Shown piece after piece: positions 15,530 to 23,146 of a stretch of 64,000 bases of DNA. How positions within the stretch are numbered: the stretch's first letter is position 1; every line of letters starts with the position of its first letter. The stretch lies in NCBI RefSeq assembly GCF_900104815.1, contig NZ_FNTD01000004.1, positions 4,914,501-4,978,500 of the forward strand. The letters run 5' to 3'. The notes below the pieces were generated by a model. That model had not been told where the DNA came from. It worked only from the letters and a program-made list of their open reading frames with translations, and did no database searches. A program made the position numbers and the translations under genes. The stretch is from Streptomyces misionensis. GTDB taxonomy: Bacteria > Actinomycetota > Actinomycetes > Streptomycetales > Streptomycetaceae.

Positions 15530-17677
15530 TCAGGCCGGGGGCGGCTGCCGCCGCCCCGACGCGAACTCGTCCAGCAGCTGCCGGCCGGCGACCGTGAACG
15601 GGTGGTCGGCGCCCATGGCGCGCTCCCTCCTGGCCACGACGTCCGACATGAGCGCGATCGCCTCGTCCATGTGCCCGCGGGCGGCACGGGTCCGGGACAG
15701 CAGTTGCTGGGCCGAGAGCGCGATCGGGTAGTCGGGTCCGAAACGTTGCAGGTAGGCCTCGGTGACCAGCCGCAGTTCCTGGTCGGCCTCGTCGAAGCGG
15801 CCCAACAGGTACAGCGCCCAGGCGTGGTTGTGGTGCGCGCCCAGGGTCACGGTGTGGTCGGGGCCGAGGAGCCGGGCGCATTCCGCGGGCAAGGACAGCA
15901 GCGCGCCACCGTCCTCGGCGACGACCCGAGCGGCCGGCAGCAGGACCAGCAGGCTCGCGCGGGAGCGCAGGGTCAGGGGGTGGGCGGGTCCCAGCGCCCT
16001 GCGCCGGCCGGCGATGGTGGCCCGGAGAAGGGCGATGGCTTCGTCCCGCCGTCCGAGATTGCCCAGCACGAGCTGGAGGCCGTGGCAGCTGTCCAGGGTG
16101 TCGGGATCGCGCGGCCCGAACTGACGCTCCTGTACGGCCCGAACGTGCGCGAGCAGCGACTCGGCCTCCTCGTACCGGCCCAGCCGGAAGAGGGCCCGTC
16201 CGGCCCGGGAGCGGGCGGCCAGCACGAGCCGGTGTTCCGCGCCGAGCCGCGACTCGCCGAGGTCCGCCGCGGCCCGGGCGGTCTCCCAGGCGGACAGGTA
16301 CTCCCCGGTGCGGTGCAGGGCGACGGTCAGCCGGGTCACGACGGCCAGCGCGTCGGCCGATGCCCGCGGGTCCTGGACGCGCCGCAGCAGGGCGAGCGCG
16401 TGGGGCACCAGCAGCCGGAGCAACGGGTCGTGCGGTCCCGCGTCCGGGACGGCGGGGACGGCCGCGTCGAGCAGGCGGACGGCCGTGGTGTCGAGAACGG
16501 GCACCTGCTGCTCCGGTGCGGCCGCCGCGACACTGTCGAGCAGCACCCCGTGGCTCTGCGCGCACCGCACCCCCACGTCGACCAGTTCGGTGAGGGACTG
16601 GTCGAGCAGCGCTCGCAGCGCGCTCTCGCAACGGGACCGGGGGACGACACCGTCGATCTCGGCGCGGTCGAGCACCGAGAGCGGCAGCGGCTCGGGGGCG
16701 AAGCGGGACAGCAGCCTCAGCAGGGCGGTCGCTTCACTCAGTCCTCGGGCCTCGAACGCGTCGAGCGTGAGCTGCCACGTCAGCCCTACCGTGTGCCGTG
16801 GATCCTGTTCCGACAAGGCGTCAGCCCCCTGATCGATGAGTTCGACCCGTTCCCCCTCGTCGAGGCGGTGCCCGTAGGTCTCCATCGTCCAGGGATCGAG
16901 CACCTGCTGGGAGAGGAAACCGCCCGCCAGCGTGAGCGCGAGCGGCAGCCGGCCGAGCCGTTCCGCCACCTGCGCCGCCTGTTCGCGTGTGCCGCTGTGC
17001 GGGGCGAGGTCGCACAGCACCCGCGCGGCGTCCTCCCGGGGCAGCACGCCGATGTGCTGCAACCGCGCACCGGGCCACCAGTGAGGTGCCGACCGGCGCG
17101 TGGTCACCACGACGATGCCGCCCGGACTGCTCCTCAGCCAATGGCCGTCCCGCAGGATCTCGGGCTGGTCGGCGTTGTCCAGGACCAGCAGCCAGGGTTC
17201 GGGCGACCGGTCGAGGTACTGCCATACGAGATCGGCGGCGGGCCGCAGTCCGTTGCGCGCGGCCAGCAGCTCGCCGTCGTCCGCGCCGCGGTCGGCCGCG
17301 ACGGCGAGCATGCCGGCACGCAGGCTCGCGCGGTCGGCGGCGCCGACCCACAGGCCCGCCCTGCCGAACTCGCCGGTCGCCTGCTGGAAGAACGTGTAGG
17401 CGACCGCGGTCTTGCCGCAGCCGCCCATGCCGTGGAGTACGTAGACCTCTCCGCCACGGCGCGTACGCGCACTCGCCCGAAGCCGTTCCAGCACCTCGGC
17501 ACGGTCCCGCAGTACGACCGGGGGCCGGCCGACCGCCGGACGTCGCACCGAGTCAGGGCCGCGGGGTGCGGCAGGCTGTCCCCCGTAATGGTGATGCTCG
17601 GTGATGTGCTGGTCGCCGGACGCCTGGTAGACACGGCCACGGTCCTCGGCGCGGCCGTCCATGGCGCCTGACCCCAC
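15530..17677 (-). CDS. NB-ARC/TPR STAND NTPase with N-terminal YQASGDQHI motif
   Basis: A 715-residue STAND protein. After MGSGAMDGRAEDRG comes a short motif VYQASGDQHITEHHHYGG at residues 16-33. The NB-ARC ATPase follows: Walker A VLHGMGGCGKTAVAYTFFQQ near residue 85, Walker B WLLVLDNAD, sensor VVVTTRR and the GLPL-like LGRLPLALTLAGGFL. A winged-helix segment and about eight tetratricopeptide-type units fill residues 420-700 (RAGRALFRLGRYEEAESLLA; NHAWALYLLGRFDEADQELR; DEAIALMSDVVARRERAMGA). No catalytic effector is fused. Such NLR-like proteins act as ligand-gated switches in signalling or defence. It is divergent from the 17779/18044 pair. Confidence 0.92.
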   Translation of the reverse strand: MGSGAMDGRAEDRGRVYQASGDQHITEHHHYGGQPAAPRGPDSVRRPAVGRPPVVLRDRAEVLERLRASARTRRGGEVYVLHGMGGCGKTAVAYTFFQQATGEFGRAGLWVGAADRASLRAGMLAVAADRGADDGELLAARNGLRPAADLVWQYLDRSPEPWLLVLDNADQPEILRDGHWLRSSPGGIVVVTTRRSAPHWWPGARLQHIGVLPREDAARVLCDLAPHSGTREQAAQVAERLGRLPLALTLAGGFLSQQVLDPWTMETYGHRLDEGERVELIDQGADALSEQDPRHTVGLTWQLTLDAFEARGLSEATALLRLLSRFAPEPLPLSVLDRAEIDGVVPRSRCESALRALLDQSLTELVDVGVRCAQSHGVLLDSVAAAAPEQQVPVLDTTAVRLLDAAVPAVPDAGPHDPLLRLLVPHALALLRRVQDPRASADALAVVTRLTVALHRTGEYLSAWETARAAADLGESRLGAEHRLVLAARSRAGRALFRLGRYEEAESLLAHVRAVQERQFGPRDPDTLDSCHGLQLVLGNLGRRDEAIALLRATIAGRRRALGPAHPLTLRSRASLLVLLPAARVVAEDGGALLSLPAECARLLGPDHTVTLGAHHNHAWALYLLGRFDEADQELRLVTEAYLQRFGPDYPIALSAQQLLSRTRAARGHMDEAIALMSDVVARRERAMGADHPFTVAGRQLLDEFASGRRQPPPA

Positions 17678-17778
17678 AGCTCCCCCTTGACCAGAATTGG
17701 CGGCTCTCGATCGCGAACCGGTCGTTACGCTGAGTACTACGGTGTGCTGCTCTCGGTCAAGCGTAGGGGGACGACGGT

Positions 17779-18051
17779 ATGGCGAACAGGCCGTGGGAAG
17801 CCGATCCGACCACGACGTTCAAGCGGCGGCTCGGGAAATCACCGCGGGAGTTGGGCAACACGACCGACAACCCCGACTGCCCCGACATCTGGGAGCTGGA
17901 GAACGGGGACATAGCCGTCGTGGGCCGGGACCTCACGGAGTCCCTGGGCGGCAGGCTGCCGACCGGGGTCTCCATCGGGGCGGACGAACGGCTCGTCGTC
18001 ATTCCGAGGAACATGTTGATCGCGGCGAAACCGGATATCCCGAATGTTTGA
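17779..18051 (+). CDS. Small protein paired with DUF6879 gene
   Basis: A 90-residue protein from ATG 17779 with no recognised enzymatic motif. It starts MANRPWEADPTTTFKRRLGK. The acidic middle (TDNPDCPDIWELENGDIAVV, then GRDLTESLGGRLPTGVSIG) and the C-terminal strand ERLVVIPRNMLIAA give a compact beta-rich pattern. The gene overlaps the downstream DUF6879 gene by 8 bp, so the two products are very probably made together. In Streptomyces, similar small proteins sit in regulator or DUF6879 pairs of unknown role. Confidence 0.78.
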   Translation: MANRPWEADPTTTFKRRLGKSPRELGNTTDNPDCPDIWELENGDIAVVGRDLTESLGGRLPTGVSIGADERLVVIPRNMLIAAKPDIPNV

Positions 18052-18655
18052 CTCCTTCCCGCAGGGCGTTTTCGAGCACATGGACCGCCCCGCGTATCAC
18101 GCGGACTTCCGGCGCGTCCGCGCGAGCGGGATTCCCCACATGAACAAGCTCGAACGCGGCCAGCACTTCAAAGAGCGCGGATTCGCCAGCTGGGAGGCCT
18201 TCGCCGCCGGTGAATGGGACCGGGCACTGTCCCTCGTCGAGGAGAAGCGCGAGATCTACGCGGAGCAGTTCCGTGAGGCGGCGCGGCTGGGCATCCGGGA
18301 ACGCCGGCTCCGCGTGGTGGAGTTCCCGGTGACCCCCTACGTGCAGTGGGAGCTGTTCGTGCTGCGCCTGCGGGTGGAGCTCGGGGACGAGATCAGAGTG
18401 CTCGACGCACGCAAGATCTCGGACATCGAGCGGGAACGCCCCGTACCGGAAGTCGTGATCCTCGGGGACGTCGCCATGTACGAGGTGCTCTACGACGACG
18501 ACGGGAACGCCGCGGGTGCCAACCGGTTCACCGACCCGGAGCTCATCCGGGAGACCTCGGCCGGGTTCGAGGCGCTGTACGAGCGCGGGGAGGACTTCCA
18601 CGCGTTCTTCGACAGGGAGATCGCGCCGCTGCCCCCGCCCGTGGCCGCTCCTTGA
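18044..18655 (+). CDS. DUF6879 family protein
   Basis: A 203-residue cytoplasmic protein from ATG 18044. It matches the DUF6879 pattern: SWEAFAAGEWDRALSLVEEK, GIRERRLRVVEFPVTPYVQW, ELFVLRLRVELGDEIRVLDA, then VPEVVILGDVAMYEVLYDDD and FEALYERGEDFHAFFDREIA. The family is common beside DUF397/XRE or ATPase genes in actinomycetes and has no established biochemistry. It is co-transcribed with 17779-18051, and the STAND gene starts divergently 101 bp from that small gene. Confidence 0.88.
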   Translation: MFDSFPQGVFEHMDRPAYHADFRRVRASGIPHMNKLERGQHFKERGFASWEAFAAGEWDRALSLVEEKREIYAEQFREAARLGIRERRLRVVEFPVTPYVQWELFVLRLRVELGDEIRVLDARKISDIERERPVPEVVILGDVAMYEVLYDDDGNAAGANRFTDPELIRETSAGFEALYERGEDFHAFFDREIAPLPPPVAAP

Positions 18656-18672
18656 GGAACGCCACGGCGAGT

Positions 18673-18699
18673 GCCGCGCCCCCGGTGGAGGGGCGCGGC
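18673..18699. terminator. Hairpin between DUF6879 and aldehyde dehydrogenase operon
   Basis: Perfect 10-bp arms (18673-18682, 18690-18699) with a 7-nt loop between convergent genes. Confidence 0.8.
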
Positions 18700-18708
18700 G
18701 TTGACGGG

Positions 18709-19596
18709 TCAGTAGGAGGAGCCGCCGGCGCCCAGGGAGCCGGTGGTGTGCCAGACCGTCTTCGTCTCCAGGAAGGCCGTCAGGCGGTCGGTGCCCGGGG
18801 TCTCGGAGTAATCCACAGCCTGGGGACGCAGGACGCGCTTCAGATTGTCGGCCGCCGCGATCTCCAGTTCCCTCGCCAGGTCCTCGTCGGCGCCCGCGAG
18901 GTCGATCGCGTTGACGTCCTGGTGGGCGGCGAGCGGGGCGGCGATCTCCGCCGTGCGGCCGGAGAGGATGTTCACCACGCCACCGGGGACGTCGGAGGTG
19001 GCCAGGACCTCGGCCAGGGAGAGGGCGGGGAGCGGGGACTTCTCGCTCGCCACCACGACCGCCGTGTTGCCGGTGGCGATCACCGGGGCGAGCACGGAGA
19101 CCAGGCCCAGGAACGAGGAGTCCTGAGGGGCCAGCACGGCCACCACGCCCGTCGGCTCCGGCGAGGACAGGTTGAAGAACGGCCCCGCCACCGGGTTCGC
19201 GCCGCCGACCACCTGGGCGATCTTGTCGGTCCAGCCCGCGTACCAGACCCAGCGGTCGATCGCCGCGTCCACCACCGCGCCGGCCTTCGACTTCGACAGG
19301 CCCTCCGCGTCGGCGACCTCGCGCACGAACTGCTCGCGGCGGCCCTCCAGCATCTCCGCGACGCGGTACAGGACCTGGCCGCGGTTGTACGCGGTCGCCC
19401 CCGACCAGCCGCCGAACGCCTTGCGCGCGGCGACCACCGCGTCCCGGGCGTCCTTGCGGGACGACAGGGGAGCGTTGGCCAGCCAGTTGTTCTTCGCGTC
19501 CGTCACCTCGTACACCCGGCCGCTCTCGGAACGCGGGAACTTGCCGCCCACGTACAGCTTGTAGGTCTTGAAGACGGAAAGTCGTGCGTCAGACAT
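18709..19596 (-). CDS. Non-catalytic half aldehyde dehydrogenase (ALDH16-like second domain)
   Basis: A 295-residue protein from ATG 19596, about 60% of normal ALDH length. Residues 10-250 follow the NAD-binding half of ALDH (YVGGKFPRSESGRVYEV; NRGQVLYRVAEMLEGRREQF; WYAGWTDKIAQVVGG; EPTGVVAVLAPQDSSFLGLV; TGNTAVVVASEKSPL). The catalytic-Cys segment is absent; the sequence jumps to an ALDH-like end (DRLTAFLETKTVWHTTGSLG). The start overlaps the end of the full ALDH by 8 bp. ALDH16 enzymes are a full ALDH fused to such an inactive half-domain, so this pair looks like a two-gene ALDH16. Confidence 0.9.
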   Translation of the reverse strand: MSDARLSVFKTYKLYVGGKFPRSESGRVYEVTDAKNNWLANAPLSSRKDARDAVVAARKAFGGWSGATAYNRGQVLYRVAEMLEGRREQFVREVADAEGLSKSKAGAVVDAAIDRWVWYAGWTDKIAQVVGGANPVAGPFFNLSSPEPTGVVAVLAPQDSSFLGLVSVLAPVIATGNTAVVVASEKSPLPALSLAEVLATSDVPGGVVNILSGRTAEIAAPLAAHQDVNAIDLAGADEDLARELEIAAADNLKRVLRPQAVDYSETPGTDRLTAFLETKTVWHTTGSLGAGGSSY

Positions 19597-21040
19597 CGAG
19601 GTACGCCTCCAGGCCGTGGCGGCCGCCCTCGCGGCCGAAGCCCGACTCCTTGTAACCGCCGAACGGCGAGGTCGGGTCGAACTTGTTGAACGTGTTGGAC
19701 CAGATCACGCCCGCGCGCAGCTTGCCCGCCACCGCCAGGATCCGCGAGCCCTTCTCGGACCAGATGCCCGCCGACAGCCCGTACTGCGTGTTGTTCGCCT
19801 TGGCGACCGCCTCGTCCGGGGTGCGGAAGGTCAGCACCGACAGCACCGGGCCGAAGATCTCCTCGCGGGCGATGGTGTGGGCCTGCGTGACGTTCGTGAA
19901 CAGCGTCGGCGCGAACCAGTAGCCGGAGGACGGCAGTTCGCAGGCCGGGGACCAGCGCTCGGCGCCCTCCGCCTCGCCCTTCTCGGCCAGTGCGGTGATC
20001 CGGGCCAGCTGCTCGGCGGAGTTGATCGCGCCGATGTCGGTGTTCTTGTCCAGCGGGTCGCCCAGGCGCAGCGTGGACAGGCGGCGCTTGAGCGCGTCCA
20101 GCAGCTCGTCCTGGACCGACTCCTGGACGAGGAGGCGCGAGCCGGCGCAGCAGACCTGGCCCTGGTTGAAGAAGATGCCGCTCACGATGCCCTCGACGGC
20201 CTGGTCGATCGGGGCGTCGTCGAAGACGATGTTCGCGCCCTTGCCGCCCAGTTCGAGGGTGAGCTTCTTGCGCGTGCCGGCCACGGTCCGCGCGATCTCC
20301 TTGCCGACCGCCGTCGAGCCCGTGAACGCGACCTTGTTGACGTCCGGGTGCGCGACCAGCGCCGCGCCGGTACGGCCGGCACCGGTCACGATGTTGACGA
20401 CGCCCTTGGGCAGGCCCGCCTGGCGGCAGACGTCCGCGAAGAACAGCGCGGACAGCGGGGTCGTCTCGGCGGGCTTCAGGACGACCGTGTTGCCGGTCGC
20501 CAGGGCCGGGGCGATCTTCCACGCCAGCATCAGCAGCGGGAAGTTCCACGGGATGACCTGGCCCGCCACGCCCAGCGGGCGCGGGTCCGCGCCGAAGCCG
20601 GCGTGGTCGAGCTTGTCGGCCCAGCCCGCGTAGTAGAAGAAGTGGGCCGCGACCAGCGGAAGGTCGGCGTCCCGCGTCTCCTTGATCGGCTTGCCGTTGT
20701 CCAGCGTCTCCAGGACGGCCAGTTCGCGGCTGCGCTCCTGGATGATCCGGGCGATGCGGAACAGGTACTTGGCGCGCTCGGCACCGGGCAGCGCCGACCA
20801 CTTCTCGAAGGCCTTGCGGGCGGCCCTCACCGCGCGGTCGACGTCCTCCTCGGTGGCCTCGGCGACCTCCGACAGGACCTCCTCGGTGGACGGCGAGACC
20901 GTCTTGAAGACCTTGCCGCCGGTCGCCTCGACGAACTCGCCGTCGATGAAGAGGCCGTAGGACGGCGCGATGTCGACGACCGAGCGGGACTCGGGCGCCG
21001 GTGCGTACTCGAATGCGGATGACAGCATTTCCATGTCCAT
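19589..21040 (-). CDS. Aldehyde dehydrogenase (NAD-dependent)
   Basis: A 483-residue full-length ALDH. The coenzyme site is seen in PLGVAGQVIPWNFPLLMLAW, LKPAETTPLSALFF and VAFTGSTAVGKEIA. The general-base Glu is in LTLELGGKGANIV and the catalytic Cys in FFNQGQVCCAGSRLLVQE. The C-terminal EEIFGPVLSVLTF, FGGYKESGFGREGG are intact. It starts 6 bp after deoC, so its natural aldehyde is probably the acetaldehyde released by DeoC; that is an inference from the operon. The first four codons are MDME; ATG at the third or fifth codon is possible. Confidence 0.95.
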   Translation of the reverse strand: MDMEMLSSAFEYAPAPESRSVVDIAPSYGLFIDGEFVEATGGKVFKTVSPSTEEVLSEVAEATEEDVDRAVRAARKAFEKWSALPGAERAKYLFRIARIIQERSRELAVLETLDNGKPIKETRDADLPLVAAHFFYYAGWADKLDHAGFGADPRPLGVAGQVIPWNFPLLMLAWKIAPALATGNTVVLKPAETTPLSALFFADVCRQAGLPKGVVNIVTGAGRTGAALVAHPDVNKVAFTGSTAVGKEIARTVAGTRKKLTLELGGKGANIVFDDAPIDQAVEGIVSGIFFNQGQVCCAGSRLLVQESVQDELLDALKRRLSTLRLGDPLDKNTDIGAINSAEQLARITALAEKGEAEGAERWSPACELPSSGYWFAPTLFTNVTQAHTIAREEIFGPVLSVLTFRTPDEAVAKANNTQYGLSAGIWSEKGSRILAVAGKLRAGVIWSNTFNKFDPTSPFGGYKESGFGREGGRHGLEAYLDV

Positions 21041-21046
21041 GAGGTC

Positions 21047-22006
21047 TCAGTCCACCGTCACGTAGTCGGGGCCGGAGTAGCGGCCGGTGGCCAGCTTCTG
21101 ACGCTGCATCAGCAGGTCGTTCAGCAGCGAGGAGGCGCCGAAGCGGAACCAGTGGTTGTCCAGCCAGTCCGCGCCGGCCGTCTCGTTGACCAGGACGAGG
21201 AACTTGACGGCGTCCTTGCTGGTGCGGATGCCGCCGGCCGGCTTCACGCCGACCTGGACGCCGGTCTGCGCGCGGAAGTCGCGCACCGCCTCCAGCATCA
21301 GCAGCGTGTTGGCGGGCGTCGCGTTGACGGCGACCTTGCCCGTCGAGGTCTTGATGAAGTCGGCGCCCGCGAGCATGCCGAGCCAGGAGGCGCGGCGGAT
21401 GTTGTCGTACGTCGACAGCTCGCCGGTCTCGAAGATGACCTTCAGCCGGGCGCTCGTCCCGCAGGCCTCCTTCACGGCCACGATCTCGTCGTACACCTTG
21501 AGGTACCTGCCCGCGAGGAACGCGCCGCGGTCGATGACCATGTCGATCTCGTCGGCGCCCGCGGCGACGGCCTCGCGGACGTCGGCCAGCTTCACGTCGA
21601 GGGCCGCGCGGCCGGCCGGGAAGGCGGTGGCGACCGAGGCGACCTTCACGCCGGAGCCGGCGACGGCCTCCTTGGCGACGGCCACCATGTCGGGGTAGAC
21701 GCAGACCGCGGCCGTGGTCGGGGTCGTGCGGTCCGTCGGGTCGGGGTGGACGGCCTTGGCGCCGAGCGCCCGGACCTTGCCCGGGGTGTCCGCGCCTTCC
21801 AGCGTCGTCAGGTCGACCATCGAGATGGCGAGGTCGATGGCGTACGCCTTCGCGGTGGTCTTGATGGAACGGGTGCCGAGGGACGCGGCGCGCGCCTCCA
21901 GGCCGACCGCGTCGACGCCGGGCAGCCCGTGCAGGAAGCGGCGCAGCGTGCTGTCGGACGCGGTGACGTCGGCGAGCGCATGTGCGGGGGGTGCAGTGGT
22001 GGGCAT
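21047..22006 (-). CDS. deoC: Deoxyribose-phosphate aldolase
   Basis: A 319-residue class I aldolase, from ATG 22006, that cleaves 2-deoxyribose-5-phosphate to glyceraldehyde-3-phosphate and acetaldehyde. Schiff-base lysine lies in FIKTSTGKVAVNAT, the proton-relay lysine in GVKPAGGIRTSKDAVKFLVL, and the Asp pair is in EIDMVIDRGAFLAG. It is longer than E. coli DeoC because of an N-terminal ~50-residue extension, as in other actinomycetes. It leads the operon with two ALDH-type genes. The palindrome at 22026-22037, 19 bp before the start codon, probably controls it. Confidence 0.96.
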   Translation of the reverse strand: MPTTAPPAHALADVTASDSTLRRFLHGLPGVDAVGLEARAASLGTRSIKTTAKAYAIDLAISMVDLTTLEGADTPGKVRALGAKAVHPDPTDRTTPTTAAVCVYPDMVAVAKEAVAGSGVKVASVATAFPAGRAALDVKLADVREAVAAGADEIDMVIDRGAFLAGRYLKVYDEIVAVKEACGTSARLKVIFETGELSTYDNIRRASWLGMLAGADFIKTSTGKVAVNATPANTLLMLEAVRDFRAQTGVQVGVKPAGGIRTSKDAVKFLVLVNETAGADWLDNHWFRFGASSLLNDLLMQRQKLATGRYSGPDYVTVD

Positions 22007-22025
22007 GGTCACCAGACGAGCATAT

Positions 22026-22037
22026 CTACGCGCGTAG
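22026..22037. promoter_or_regulatory. Palindromic operator CTACGCGCGTAG before deoC
   Basis: A perfect 12-bp palindrome 19 bp before the deoC ATG, identical to the copies at add and deoD. A TAGATAT-like -10 sequence overlaps its deoC-proximal edge on the minus strand. Confidence 0.75.
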
Positions 22038-22174
22038 CGGCTGTACACCCCCGCGTCCCTCGCTCGGTCGCGGGACGGGTCGTCCCGGGGGCCCGGGAGC
22101 GCGGCACATCACGGATGGGTACGGGTACCGGGGCGCGTGGCGGCGGCCGTGCGCCGGTCGTGCACAATCGGGCC

Positions 22175-22861
22175 ATGACGACCCCGGACCACAAGTCACC
22201 CGCGTCGCAGCCTCCGGTGCCCACCGTGAAGGACCGGATCTACCGCTCGCCCATGGGGCTCGTGGGTGGCGTGCTGCTGCTCGCGGTCGTCGCCTGGCTG
22301 GGCTTCGACGCGCTGTTCCGCGGTCACGGCCGCACGCCGTGGCTGGCCCTCGCCGCGATGATCATGCTCTTTCCGCTGGTGATCGCCTTCACCCTGCGCC
22401 CCGCCGTCTTCGCCAACGACGACCGGCTGCGGATCCGCAACCCGTTCCGGGTGATCACCCTGCCCTGGGGCGAGGTGGAGACCCTGCGCTCCGGCTACAC
22501 GAACGAGGCGCTGGCCAAGTCCGGCGCGAAGTACCAGCTGTGGGCCGTCCCGGTCTCGCTGCGCGCCCGCAAGAAGGCCGAGCAGCGGGCGGCGAACGCG
22601 GCGCGGCGTTCGGCCTCGGGAAGCTCCGCGACCGGCGCCGGGGCCTTCGGCTTCGGCGCGCTCACCGCGCGCGGCGCCGACGGCGGGCCGACCCGGGCGT
22701 CGTCCGACAAGGTCATGGACGACCTCCGCGAGACCCTGGACCGGCGCGGGAAGGAAGAGTCCGCCCAGGGGGAGACGACGGTCCGCTGGGCCTACGAGCT
22801 GGCGGCGCCGGCCGTGGCGGGGGCCGTGCTGCTGGTGATCCTGCTGGCGACGAAGGGGTGA
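22175..22861 (+). CDS. PH-like (DUF58/bPH type) membrane protein
   Basis: A 228-residue membrane protein from ATG 22175. Two helices sit near the N-terminus (MGLVGGVLLLAVVAWLGFDA; WLALAAMIMLFPLVIAFTLR). They are followed by a bacterial PH-like strand set (VFANDDRLRIRNPFRVITLP, WGEVETLRSGYTNEALAKSG, YQLWAVPVSLRARKKAEQRA), a charged Ser/Gly linker, and a last C-terminal helix (ELAAPAVAGAVLLVILLATK). The strand set is typical of actinomycete PH-domain membrane proteins, which have no fixed function. It diverges from deoC. Confidence 0.82.
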   Translation: MTTPDHKSPASQPPVPTVKDRIYRSPMGLVGGVLLLAVVAWLGFDALFRGHGRTPWLALAAMIMLFPLVIAFTLRPAVFANDDRLRIRNPFRVITLPWGEVETLRSGYTNEALAKSGAKYQLWAVPVSLRARKKAEQRAANAARRSASGSSATGAGAFGFGALTARGADGGPTRASSDKVMDDLRETLDRRGKEESAQGETTVRWAYELAAPAVAGAVLLVILLATKG

Positions 22862-23007
22862 CGCCCGGGCCGTGACGGGCCGGCCGGGAAGGTCCGCCCG
22901 GCCCGGAGTCCGCGGCGCCCGGCGAGGCCGGGGGACGGGACCGGGCGATGGGTGCCGTCGCCGCCACGGGAGCCGGCCGCGGTGCCCGGGCCGAGCGCAT
23001 TCGTTTT

Positions 23008-23146
23008 GCGTGCTCGTCCGTGCGGCGCTCCGCGTTCTGCCGTGGCGGGTCTCGCGTCCTGAGGTACCCGGCCGTATCCGCCGCGGTGCCCGGCCGTTCG
23101 CGTGCTCGTCCGTGCGGTACTCCCCGTCCCGCCGTGGCCGGGCTCA
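23008..23146. repeat. Imperfect direct repeat
   Basis: Two ~46-bp copies beginning GCGTGCTCGTCCGTGCGG, at about 23008-23053 and 23100-23146, lie in the gap after the PH-like gene. The second copy runs into the 3' end of the nuclease-domain gene. Segments before each copy (GGTGCCCGG...) also match, so the unit is about 92 bp long with divergence. Confidence 0.6.

Noticed and set aside
14978..17671. 897-codon plus-strand open frame opposite the STAND gene
   Set aside because: Composition is biased to Gly/Gln/Arg with no domains, and it is antisense to a protein with intact Walker motifs.
18709..19596. Short aldehyde dehydrogenase as a decayed pseudogene
   Set aside because: The frame is intact, overlaps the upstream gene cleanly and ends with ALDH-like sequence, so a conserved inactive subunit is more likely.
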